64,000 nucleotides of DNA, taken from the NCBI RefSeq assembly GCF_000420945.1, contig NZ_ATVX01000007.1, positions 62,001 to 126,000 of the forward strand. Reading direction: 5' to 3'. The notes beneath the pieces were generated by a model. It saw only the letters and a program-made list of their open reading frames with translations. It was not told the DNA's origin and made no database searches. The position numbers and the translations under genes were made by a program. This document shows, one piece after another, positions 17,728-26,095 of this stretch (positions are counted from its first letter, which is position 1; every line of letters begins with the position of its first letter). This stretch comes from Butyrivibrio sp. VCB2006. Lineage in GTDB: Bacteria > Bacillota > Clostridia > Lachnospirales > Lachnospiraceae.

Positions 17728-20322
17728 TTGAAAAAAGATAAAAATAAAAAGCAGAATGCATTTACTCAAAAAATATTGGAGGGCTTTTTAAAACTTCTCC
17801 CTTCAATCATAGTTCTTTTGATAATAGTTGGAGCTGCTCTTTATGTAATAAATACAAAAGCTCCTACAGAGGTTAAGGAACCGATTCCACCATATGCCTT
17901 TGATGGCAATGATAAGCCGGTAGTTATCGATAACGGACAGCTCAAGCTTACAATGGATCCGGCAACGACAGAGTTCACTGTTGAAGTTAAGGACAGCGGC
18001 AAGGTTTGGTATTCAAATCCCAAGGATGCAGCAGAAGATACAGCAGCCCTTGATGATCAGAAAAACTACCTTCAGTCTCCATTTATCCTGTCCTACTCAA
18101 TCACACAGGGACTTGAAACAACTTATAACTCTTTTGCCTTCAGTGCTCAGAACGGAATTTATGAGATAGTTCCCGGCGAGAATGAGATCAGAGTTAACTA
18201 CTCACTTGGTAGTGTCCAGAAGGAGTTCACAATTCCTCCTGTAATCACAAAGACTAACTTCGAAAAATTCATGGGTAACCTTGATAAAAAAGAAGTAGAT
18301 CTGATCAAGCAGTACTACAAAAAGTACGATATCAACAAACTGACACCAAAGGATAACAAGGATGAGCTCCTTGCAAGCTATCCCGTACTTGAGACAGATG
18401 TTATCTATGTACTTCGTTCAGGAACCAAGGATAACGTACGTAAGACAATTCAGGATAAGTTCGAAGCAGCAGGATATACATATGATGATTACCTTGCTGA
18501 TAAGGAACTGGATTTTTCATCTTCTTCATCAGACACACCTGTATTCAACGCAAGTGTAGTTTACAAGCTTGATGGAAAAGACCTGGTTGTAGAAGTTCCA
18601 TTTAAAGATCTGGACTTCGATCCTGAGACACCAATTTACACTGTAACTCCACTTCCGTACTTCGGAGCTGGCGGACCTGAGGATCAGGGCTTCATGCTGG
18701 TTCCTGAAGGTGGCGGAGCAATCATAAACTTCAACAATGGTAAGACATCACAGAGTAGTTATTACACTAACGTATATGGTTGGGACATGTGTCTTTCAAG
18801 AGATGCGGTAGTACACAATACAAGAGCTTACTACGGAGTATATGGTATTTCAGAAGGAAATGATTCCTTTGTATGTATTCTGGAAAACGGCAGAAGTTAT
18901 GCTTCAATTCAGGCAGATATCGCTGGTAAGAACCACAGCTACAACTTCGTAAATGCCAAGTACAGCGTTTGTCAGAGAGAGCAGTACGATGTAGGTGATA
19001 TCGCTAACAGTGAAATCTACGAGTACGCAACAGACCTTCCTGATGAGACAATTACTCAGAGATACAAGTTTGTTAACTCAGGCAGCTATGTAGATATGGC
19101 CAAGACATATGGCGAATATTTACAGAAGGAATACGCAGGATACCTTGATCTTGTAAGTGATACAAGTACTCCTGTAGCAATCGAGATGGTTGGCGCAATC
19201 GATAAGGTTAAACAGATTGTTGGTGTTCCTGTTTCAAGACCACTTAAGCTTACAAGCTATTCAGAAGCATCAAATATACTTGATCAGCTCACAGCAGCAG
19301 GCCTTACAAATATGCACGTTAAGCTTTCAGGCTGGTGCAACGGTGGTGTTCAGCAGAAAGTTCTTTCCAAGACCAAGACAATCGGAGCCCTTGGAAGCAA
19401 AAAAGATCTTCAGAATCTGATAAGCAGTGCAGAAGCAAATGGTAACACAGTTTACCTCAACGGAATTACACAGTACGCATTTAACAGTAATCTTTTAGAT
19501 GGATTCTTCTCATATAGGGATGCTGCTAAATTCATCAGTAAAGAAAGAGCTGAGCTGTATGAGTACAGTAACGTAACATACGGACAGAGAGAAAATGCAG
19601 ACCACAAGTACTTCCTGCTTCACACAGACGTCGCTAACAAGTATGCAGACAACCTTGTAAAAGCTTCACAGAAGTATGGCGCAGGTGCATCATTCCAGGA
19701 TCTTGGAATGGACCTCTCATCTGACTTCTATAAGAAAAAGACATACAGCAGAGAGGCAGTTCTGAATGAACAGGTTGCCAAGCTTGAGAACTACAATAAC
19801 AATGGAACTCCACTTATGATCAACATGGGTAATGACTATGCAGTTCCATTCTGCCAGATGGTTACAGGCATGGACCTTAGAGGAAGCGAATACACAATAA
19901 TTGATGAGTGCATTCCTTTTTACCAGCTTGCAGTACACGGAAGAGTTGATTACACAGGAAGAGCAATCAACACATGTGGAAACATGGAAAATGAGATCCT
20001 TTATTCAGCAGAGTATGGCGCAGGCCTTTGCTTCGAACTCATGAACGAAAGCTCTTTTGCAACTCAGAAGACTCTTTACACACAGTACTACGGAGCATAC
20101 TTCGATGCTGTTAAAGATAACCTCGTAAACATTTACACCAGATACAACAAGGAGCTTGGTCATACCTTTAATCAGGAAATGACAGGTCATGACAACCTTA
20201 CATCTGATGTATCCTGCACAGAATATGCAGATGGAACCAAGGTATATGTTAACTATGGATACAGTGATTACACTGCAGACGGCGTTAAGGTTCCTGCAAG
20301 AGATTACGTTGTAACAAGATAG
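17728..20322 (+). CDS. DUF5696 protein, membrane-anchored, possible TIM-barrel hydrolase
   Basis: The 864-residue protein has a charged N-terminus, one membrane helix (about 24-44) and an 820-residue extracellular part. The first half (about 60-400) looks like beta-sandwich. The second half (about 490-800) has alternating strand-helix patterns of a TIM barrel, with SFQDLGMDLSSDF as a candidate catalytic-Asp segment similar in style to GH101/GH36-like barrels. I recognise it as the DUF5696 family; a hydrolase role is inference. TTG 17728 was chosen because AAGGGGTGA is placed correctly for it; GTG 17719 overlaps that site. It is tightly linked to the Yip1 gene and the second permease pair. Confidence 0.75.
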   Translation: MKKDKNKKQNAFTQKILEGFLKLLPSIIVLLIIVGAALYVINTKAPTEVKEPIPPYAFDGNDKPVVIDNGQLKLTMDPATTEFTVEVKDSGKVWYSNPKDAAEDTAALDDQKNYLQSPFILSYSITQGLETTYNSFAFSAQNGIYEIVPGENEIRVNYSLGSVQKEFTIPPVITKTNFEKFMGNLDKKEVDLIKQYYKKYDINKLTPKDNKDELLASYPVLETDVIYVLRSGTKDNVRKTIQDKFEAAGYTYDDYLADKELDFSSSSSDTPVFNASVVYKLDGKDLVVEVPFKDLDFDPETPIYTVTPLPYFGAGGPEDQGFMLVPEGGGAIINFNNGKTSQSSYYTNVYGWDMCLSRDAVVHNTRAYYGVYGISEGNDSFVCILENGRSYASIQADIAGKNHSYNFVNAKYSVCQREQYDVGDIANSEIYEYATDLPDETITQRYKFVNSGSYVDMAKTYGEYLQKEYAGYLDLVSDTSTPVAIEMVGAIDKVKQIVGVPVSRPLKLTSYSEASNILDQLTAAGLTNMHVKLSGWCNGGVQQKVLSKTKTIGALGSKKDLQNLISSAEANGNTVYLNGITQYAFNSNLLDGFFSYRDAAKFISKERAELYEYSNVTYGQRENADHKYFLLHTDVANKYADNLVKASQKYGAGASFQDLGMDLSSDFYKKKTYSREAVLNEQVAKLENYNNNGTPLMINMGNDYAVPFCQMVTGMDLRGSEYTIIDECIPFYQLAVHGRVDYTGRAINTCGNMENEILYSAEYGAGLCFELMNESSFATQKTLYTQYYGAYFDAVKDNLVNIYTRYNKELGHTFNQEMTGHDNLTSDVSCTEYADGTKVYVNYGYSDYTADGVKVPARDYVVTR

Positions 20323-20379
20323 TCACATAAGTTACTGGTCAGAAATGGCCAGTAACAAAAGATAAGAGAGGCATTTATC

Positions 20380-21288
20380 ATGAGTAAACAAAAGAATAAG
20401 TTAGCCGGCTTGCAAAAGCGTAAGGCTATATCGGGATATCTTTTCATATCTCCGTTCATAATCGGTTTTCTGGTCTTTATGGTCAAACCGCTTTTCGAGT
20501 CTTGTTACATGAGTTTCTGTGAGGTTAATCTTGCAGCCGGAAACGTTACAAAGACTCTGAATGGTATTACAAACTACATATTCGCTTTCAGGGTTGATCC
20601 TGAATATAACAGACTTCTGTGGGAAGAAATAACCAGAATGATGGTTTATTCCCTGGCAATCATAGTATTTAGCTTCTTCGTAGCGTTGATCCTCAATCAG
20701 AAGTTCAAGGGAAGAGCACTTGTAAGAGCGATTTTCTTCCTTCCGGTTATTCTTTCATCCGGCGTTATCATCGGACTTGAATCTAACAACCAGCTTATGG
20801 ATCAGCTTGCACAGACAATTGAACAGACAACTCAGGGCATAAGTGTTACAGATGCTCTTGAGGAAGTCCTCAGAACAGCAGGTATTGGTGTAAGAGCTTA
20901 TGAGAAGGTATTCGAAGTTATAGATAATATTTATGATGTAGCTCTTTCATCAGGTATTCAGATCATCATCTTCCTGTCAGGACTTCAGACAATCTCATCA
21001 AGTATGTATGAGGCAGCTGATATAGAAGGATGTACAAAGTGGGAGAGCCTTTGGAAGATCACATTCCCAATGATCAGTTCACTGTTCCTTGTAAACTGGC
21101 TCTACACAGTAGTTGATTTCTGTATGAGAACTGATAACGAAGTTATTAAGAAGATTCAGAAGGTAATGATCGATCAGCAGCAGTATGGTAATGCATCAGC
21201 GATGTCATGGATTTACTTTTTGATAGTTCTGGCATTCGTAGGAGTAACATCATTCCTGATTTCTAAGAGGGTTTATTATTATGACTAA
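20380..21288 (+). CDS. sugar ABC transporter permease, second pair
   Basis: This 302-residue protein is a CUT1-type permease with six membrane segments, starting GYLFISPFIIGFLVF (about 19-33). The EAA loop appears as YEAADIEGCTKWESLWKITFP. An unusual insert of about 60 residues rich in Gln/Thr/Glu (about 128-190) sits in the periplasmic-side loop between membrane segments 3 and 4; this is longer than in the first pair. The start is ATG 20380 after AAGAGAGG. It overlaps the next permease by eight bases, so the two form a pair. Confidence 0.88.
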   Translation: MSKQKNKLAGLQKRKAISGYLFISPFIIGFLVFMVKPLFESCYMSFCEVNLAAGNVTKTLNGITNYIFAFRVDPEYNRLLWEEITRMMVYSLAIIVFSFFVALILNQKFKGRALVRAIFFLPVILSSGVIIGLESNNQLMDQLAQTIEQTTQGISVTDALEEVLRTAGIGVRAYEKVFEVIDNIYDVALSSGIQIIIFLSGLQTISSSMYEAADIEGCTKWESLWKITFPMISSLFLVNWLYTVVDFCMRTDNEVIKKIQKVMIDQQQYGNASAMSWIYFLIVLAFVGVTSFLISKRVYYYD

Positions 21289-22291
21289 TGTACAAAATAC
21301 AACTGAATTCAAAAAATTAACATTTTGGGAAAGAAATAAACTCTCTGGTGGTTATCTGCTTCAGAAAGTAGTTATGGAGAGAGCAGTAAGCATTATAAGA
21401 TTCATTCTTTTATTCGGAATGTGCTTCCTGATCCTTCAGCCAATCTTCAACAAGATATCTGTCAGCTTTATGACAGAAAAAGACCTGTATAACCCTATAG
21501 TAGTTTCAATCCCTGAGCATTTCACAACTGCAAACTACAGACTTGCAGCTGAACTTATGAGCTACAAGAGTGCTGTACTTAACTCACTTCTTATTTCATT
21601 TACAATCGCTGCTCTTCAGATTGCAGTTTGTACACTTGTTGGATATGGATTTGCAAGATTCGAATTTCCGCTTAAGAAATTCTGGTTCGTAATGGTTATC
21701 CTTGTAATCCTGATTCCACCACAGACAATTGCCAGCTCACTTCACTTGCACTTTAGATACTTTGATATCTTAGGAATATTCAAACTTATCACCGGAGAAA
21801 GCATTAACCTCCGTGGTTCCAAGATTCCTTACTATCTGATGAGTGCTGGTTGTATGGGACTTAAGAATGGATTGTATATCTACATGATCCGTCAGTACTT
21901 CCGTAACATCCCTGGTGACCTTGAAGAGGCCGCTTATGTAGACGGATGCGGAACACTTAAGACATTCATCAGGATCATGCTTCCACAGGCTACACCTATC
22001 CTTACATCTTGCTTCCTTTTCGCATTTGTATGGCAGTGGACAGACGGATTCTACTCCAGAATGTTCCTTGGTAATACCAAGCTTGTCAGCACAGGCCTTT
22101 CGAGAATCGTAGACAGCCTTGGTGCTTATATCCAGAGAATTAACGGCGTTAAGACTACAATTTCTGTTGCTTATTCTAACTGTATTCTTGCAACAGGAAC
22201 ACTTATGATCATCGTTCCACTTATCGTTCTTTACCTCTTCGCACAGAGATCATTCGTAGAGAGTATTGCTGCTACTGGTATAAAGATGTGA
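21281..22291 (+). CDS. sugar ABC transporter permease, second pair
   Basis: The 336-residue MalG-like permease has an N-terminal cytoplasmic extension (about 1-35), six membrane segments and the EAA loop LEEAAYVDGCGTLKTFIRIMLP. Eight bases of overlap with the previous gene indicate coupled translation. It is the last gene of the long co-directional run that began with the xylanase. The following 355 bp carry stable hairpins and then the promoter of the next binding protein, so the pair could serve that binding protein as well as the first one. Confidence 0.88.
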   Translation: MTNVQNTTEFKKLTFWERNKLSGGYLLQKVVMERAVSIIRFILLFGMCFLILQPIFNKISVSFMTEKDLYNPIVVSIPEHFTTANYRLAAELMSYKSAVLNSLLISFTIAALQIAVCTLVGYGFARFEFPLKKFWFVMVILVILIPPQTIASSLHLHFRYFDILGIFKLITGESINLRGSKIPYYLMSAGCMGLKNGLYIYMIRQYFRNIPGDLEEAAYVDGCGTLKTFIRIMLPQATPILTSCFLFAFVWQWTDGFYSRMFLGNTKLVSTGLSRIVDSLGAYIQRINGVKTTISVAYSNCILATGTLMIIVPLIVLYLFAQRSFVESIAATGIKM

Positions 22292-22309
22292 GCGATATTG
22301 GGATCAGAA

Positions 22310-22476
22310 GTTTCAAGTACGCATGCTTGCATGCTGGTACTTGAAACCTCGGAGACCTAACGGACATGAGGAAAAAAGACATACGAATGTAATGAGTATG
22401 TCGATTTCCGAATGGACGTAGGATTGCGAGAGTACGAAGTACGGAGCAATCCGTCATATCGCGAACACGTAGTTCG
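22310..22476 (+). repeat. structured intergenic element with four hairpins
   Basis: Four inverted repeats follow one another after the permease gene: GTTTCAAGTAC (22310-22320) with GTACTTGAAAC (22337-22347) enclosing GCATGC-TT-GCATGC; GACATAC (22378-22384) with GTATGTC (22396-22402); GGATTGC (22421-22427) with GCAATCC (22446-22452) enclosing GTAC-GAA-GTAC; and CGAAC (22462-22466) with GTTCG (22472-22476). None is followed by a T run, so they are not ordinary terminators. They may protect or stabilise the 3' end of the upstream mRNA, or be a dispersed palindromic repeat. Confidence 0.7.
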
Positions 22477-22508
22477 ACTAGACAGTTTATCTTTTATTCT
22501 GGCAATTT

Positions 22509-22581
22509 TAGCAATATTTGAGAAGTGTGGGAATAAAATAGCAATAGTTGGTTATCGGAAAAACATGTACAAACTTATAAT
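22509..22581 (+). promoter_or_regulatory. regulator-box promoter of the second binding-protein gene
   Basis: Two boxes, TAGCAATATTTG (22509-22520) and TAGCAATAGTTG (22539-22550), lie 30 bp apart. The -10 TATAAT (22576-22581) starts 25 bp after the second box and sits inside a perfect inverted repeat AACTTATAATATAAGTT (22572-22588). No -35 match is present. The distance to the start codon (about 65 bp) matches the GH43 gene. Confidence 0.6.
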
Positions 22582-22646
22582 ATAAGTTAGTAGTTTTTTC
22601 GTTAAACATATCCTAAGGGGATTACATTAACAAGGAGGATTAGAGT

Positions 22647-24140
22647 ATGAGAAAGTCTCTAACAACAAAAGCAACAGCTGCTATCGCAGCAGCAGCTATG
22701 CTCACAAGCATGGCAGGATGCGGAGCTGAGACAGCACCAGCATCAACAGACACACAGCAGCCAGCTGAAACAACAACAGAAACAGCTGAGGCTCCTGCTG
22801 CAGAAGCTACAACAGAAGCAGCTGCAGAAGAAACAGCATCTGACGAGTATGATCCTTATCAGATTATCACAGATGCAGATGGCAACCCAGTAGATCTTGG
22901 TGGTATGGAAATTGTTATCCGCGACTGGTGGTCAGGCGACCCAGCAGAACCACAGAATGAGTATGAAGAGGCTGTTAAGGATTACCATGATTGGCTTCAG
23001 GAGACATACAACTTCACACTTACACAGACAGCTATGTCTGACTGGGGTTCAACACCTACAGATTTCGTAGATTATGCTACAACAGGTGGCGATGAGAACT
23101 ACATCTTCACACTTCGTGATGATCCAGCTATCACATCTGCTATGGCTAACGGTCTTATGTATGACCTTTCTACACTTGATTGCCTTGATTTCTCACAGGA
23201 CAAGTTCCAGAGAAACCTTCTTCACGAGCAGTATGCTAAGGGAGATGCAATCTACGCTATGTTCGCTGGCTATTCAGAGGCACGTACAGGCGTTTACTTC
23301 AACAAGAGAATCCTTACAGAGGCTGGTATCGATCCTGAATCAATCTACGATATGCAGGCTGATGGAACATGGACATGGGATAAGTTCGAAGAACTTCTCT
23401 CAAAGGTTCAGCAGGATAAGGATAACGATGGTACAGTAGATATCTATGGTCTTACACTTAACGAAGGTGTTATGACAACAGAAGCTGTTTTCTCAAACGG
23501 CGGTTCTTACATCGACAAGGATGCTAGCGGAAAGTTCGTATACAACCTTGAGTCACCTGAGACACTTGAAGCTCTTGAGTGGACAGTTAACATCTTTGAT
23601 AAGTATGATGCAGAAGTAGCTAACCCAGAGGGTGCTGAGTGGGATTACTACAAAGAGCAGTTCCTTAACGGTCAGGCAGCTTTCCTTGTAGAGGATGAGT
23701 ACGCTGGATGCCCAGGTAACTTCCTTGAGGATATGCAGGATGAAATTGGTTTCGTAATGTTCCCTAAGGGACCTAAGATGAACGACTACATCAACGTTTG
23801 GTCAAACAACCCAGTTGCTATCCCTGCTTGCTATGATGCAGACAAGGCTTGGAAGCTTGCATTTGCTTGGAACCTCTGGACAAACGCTCCAGCTGCTGAG
23901 TACGTCGATTACAACGGATACCTTTCAACAGCTAGAAACGGTAAGTTCGATGAGAGAGCAGTTGATGAGACAATCCAGATGATGACAGAAAAGGGAACAG
24001 TTGCATTCCACGGAATGGTTCCTAACCTTAACCTTGGTTCTGACTTCGTATGGAACATTGGACCTGGCGCTGTAGTTTCAGAGCAGGTTGAAGCAATCCG
24101 TGATACATGGAAGGCTTATGTTGACGAAGCTAACAAATAA
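22647..24140 (+). CDS. sugar-binding lipoprotein of an ABC importer
   Basis: This 497-residue extracellular solute-binding protein has a signal peptide with lipobox SMAGC (Cys25) and an Ala/Thr/Glu-rich linker (about 28-66). The family 1 binding fold follows, including GVYFNKRILTEAGIDPESI and WTWDKFEELLSKVQ. It is the usual size for a CUT1 binding protein, unlike the 985-residue protein upstream. It has its own promoter with two regulator boxes and a strong RBS (AAGGAGG). A stable terminator follows at 24177. High, independent expression of a binding protein relative to its permeases is common; the permeases at 20380-22291 are its likely partners. Confidence 0.92.
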   Translation: MRKSLTTKATAAIAAAAMLTSMAGCGAETAPASTDTQQPAETTTETAEAPAAEATTEAAAEETASDEYDPYQIITDADGNPVDLGGMEIVIRDWWSGDPAEPQNEYEEAVKDYHDWLQETYNFTLTQTAMSDWGSTPTDFVDYATTGGDENYIFTLRDDPAITSAMANGLMYDLSTLDCLDFSQDKFQRNLLHEQYAKGDAIYAMFAGYSEARTGVYFNKRILTEAGIDPESIYDMQADGTWTWDKFEELLSKVQQDKDNDGTVDIYGLTLNEGVMTTEAVFSNGGSYIDKDASGKFVYNLESPETLEALEWTVNIFDKYDAEVANPEGAEWDYYKEQFLNGQAAFLVEDEYAGCPGNFLEDMQDEIGFVMFPKGPKMNDYINVWSNNPVAIPACYDADKAWKLAFAWNLWTNAPAAEYVDYNGYLSTARNGKFDERAVDETIQMMTEKGTVAFHGMVPNLNLGSDFVWNIGPGAVVSEQVEAIRDTWKAYVDEANK

Positions 24141-24176
24141 TTAAAAGCTTTTAAAAGGTTTTTATAAAGGATTTTT

Positions 24177-24210
24177 GAAGCGGCGTCTATAAAGGCGCCG
24201 CTTCTTTCTA
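24177..24210 (+). terminator. intrinsic terminator after the binding-protein gene
   Basis: GAAGCGGCG (24177-24185) pairs with CGCCGCTTC (24196-24204), followed by TTTCT. It separates the binding-protein transcript from the esterase gene. Confidence 0.8.
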
Positions 24211-24276
24211 TGTAAACTTACGCGAAATTTTATATTTAATGCTTTTTACTTCATATTAAGGGGTTAACGAAAAACT

Positions 24277-26034
24277 ATGGACGCAGTAGCAGTTAGAGGA
24301 CCCAAGGCACCTAAGGATCCTATCAAAAAGAAACCATTCTTTTTTATAATGCAGGGTAAAGAAATATATGGTACGCCTCAGCCTGATGGAAGAGGAATAC
24401 AGTTTATTTACGAAAGCGATGGAAGACTCATTGATGCAGCGAGACTTTCTGGAAATATAACAGATGATTACATGTTAAGTCTTCTTAAGACTACAGAGGG
24501 CTTCAGGAAGATGGTTCACTCAATTGGGGTGAGTGTATCAGGACGTGTTAAGGAAGAAAAAGTAAGATTTGTTTTTCAGATGTATGGAGCAACCCAGAGT
24601 GATCCTACATCAACCCAGATTACATTAGATTTTGAGATGGATGGTATGGAAAGAGTCATCAATATGTCTGATGTAGATTGGAAGGAATCTGACCGTGAAC
24701 CCGGCCAGATAAGATTTGAATTTCCTACACCAGGAATTCAGGCTTCAGTAGATGTCAGATTTTACCTGAACAACGGCTTTGTTGCTCCTATTCAGCCTAT
24801 GGAATCCATGGTAGATTTTGGATCAAAGGGCTACAGTGAGATGATAAGCCGAAGTCTCATGCAGCTGGGTAACACTGCAAGACTGGAAAAAGTACTTCAG
24901 AAAGCCGGCAAGGGAGAGGATGTAACCCTTGGATTTATCGGCGGATCTATAACTCAGGGAGCAGGAGCTATTCCGATTCATGAAAAATGCTACCCTAGAG
25001 CTTTTGCTAAGGAATTTGAGAGAAAATATGCAAACGGTGGAAAAGTAACACTTCTTAAGGCCGGAGTTGGCGGAACACCTTCCGAGCTTGGAATGGTAAG
25101 ATTCGAAAGAGATGTCCTTAGAAGCGGCGTTAGAAAGCCTGATATGATTGTTATCGAATTTGCCGTTAATGACGAGGGTGATGAGACTAAGGGCGTATGT
25201 TATGAGTCTCTTGTACGTAAGGCCCTTGCACTTCCATGGAAGCCTGCAGTAGTTCTTTTGTTTGCTGTTTTCTCATTTGATTGGAACTTACAGGATAGGC
25301 TTGGACCTGTTGGAGTTCGCTACGATATACCTATGGTAAGCATTCTTGATGCTGTATCACCACAGTTTAACCTTCTTCCGGAAGATGGAAGAGTTATTTC
25401 CAAGAATCAGTTCTTTTACGATGTTTACCATCCAAGCAATCTAGGACATCAGATAATGAGCGACTGCCTTATCCATCTTATGGATGAAGTAAATGGCAAC
25501 GCCACAAGCCTTGATACAGGCATTGATGAAACTGAGCTTTCAAGAATTCAGCCTGTTATCGGCGCAGACTTTGAGAATGTAGAACTCATTGACAGACATG
25601 AGCTTCCACGTCTCAAAAAGAAATACCACGTTAGCCTGTTGGAAGAGGGTTCATTTAACGACACTGACAAGGAACTTCAGATGGTTGAGATGGATGATAA
25701 GATTGAACCAGTTCCTGAGTTCCCTTATAACTGGGCTCATATCCCGGGAAGTGAAGTGGCAGGTGAGAAAACAAGCTTTAAGATGAAGATTACATGCAGC
25801 AAGCTCCTTCTTTTATTCAAGGATTCAGGCAGCCAGATCTACGGCACTGCAGAGGTTTTTGTAGATGACAAGAAAGTAATGGATGCCGATCCTCTTAAGG
25901 TTGGCTGGACTCACTGCAATGCAGTTATTCTCTTTAATGACAAGAAGGCTGCAAGCCATATAGTTGAGATTAAGATGGCAGAAGGCATGGAAGATAAGAG
26001 ATTTACAATTCTTGGATTCGGTGCGGTAGTATAA
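24277..26034 (+). CDS. SGNH-hydrolase esterase, probable cytoplasmic acetylxylan esterase
   Basis: The 585-residue protein has an N-terminal beta-rich domain (about 1-195), a central SGNH hydrolase (about 215-415) and a C-terminal beta-sandwich (about 430-585). The SGNH blocks are visible: Ser224 in GFIGGSITQG, GVGGTPSE for the oxyanion Gly, Asn in EFAVNDEGD and Asp382-x-x-His385 in YDVYHPSNLGH. No signal peptide is present, so it probably removes acetyl groups from imported xylo-oligosaccharides (inference from the locus). The start ATG 24277 has only a distant AAGGGG, so a later start is possible, but residues before Met25 look like part of the protein. It has no copy of the locus box in its short upstream region. 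Confidence 0.87.
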   Translation: MDAVAVRGPKAPKDPIKKKPFFFIMQGKEIYGTPQPDGRGIQFIYESDGRLIDAARLSGNITDDYMLSLLKTTEGFRKMVHSIGVSVSGRVKEEKVRFVFQMYGATQSDPTSTQITLDFEMDGMERVINMSDVDWKESDREPGQIRFEFPTPGIQASVDVRFYLNNGFVAPIQPMESMVDFGSKGYSEMISRSLMQLGNTARLEKVLQKAGKGEDVTLGFIGGSITQGAGAIPIHEKCYPRAFAKEFERKYANGGKVTLLKAGVGGTPSELGMVRFERDVLRSGVRKPDMIVIEFAVNDEGDETKGVCYESLVRKALALPWKPAVVLLFAVFSFDWNLQDRLGPVGVRYDIPMVSILDAVSPQFNLLPEDGRVISKNQFFYDVYHPSNLGHQIMSDCLIHLMDEVNGNATSLDTGIDETELSRIQPVIGADFENVELIDRHELPRLKKKYHVSLLEEGSFNDTDKELQMVEMDDKIEPVPEFPYNWAHIPGSEVAGEKTSFKMKITCSKLLLLFKDSGSQIYGTAEVFVDDKKVMDADPLKVGWTHCNAVILFNDKKAASHIVEIKMAEGMEDKRFTILGFGAVV

Positions 26035-26052
26035 GATAATAGATTTTAGACA

Positions 26053-26092
26053 AAAATTTCCCGGGAAACTATGCATTCCCGGGAATTTTGTT
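26053..26092. terminator. bidirectional intrinsic terminator
   Basis: AAATTTCCCGGGAA (26054-26067) pairs with TTCCCGGGAATTTT (26076-26089). It lies between the convergent esterase and alpha/beta-hydrolase genes, with A and T runs on either side. Confidence 0.8.
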
Positions 26093-26095
26093 TAA

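Noticed and set aside
22310..22347. intrinsic terminator for the transporter operon
   Set aside because: The stem is strong but is followed by CCTCGG rather than T residues.
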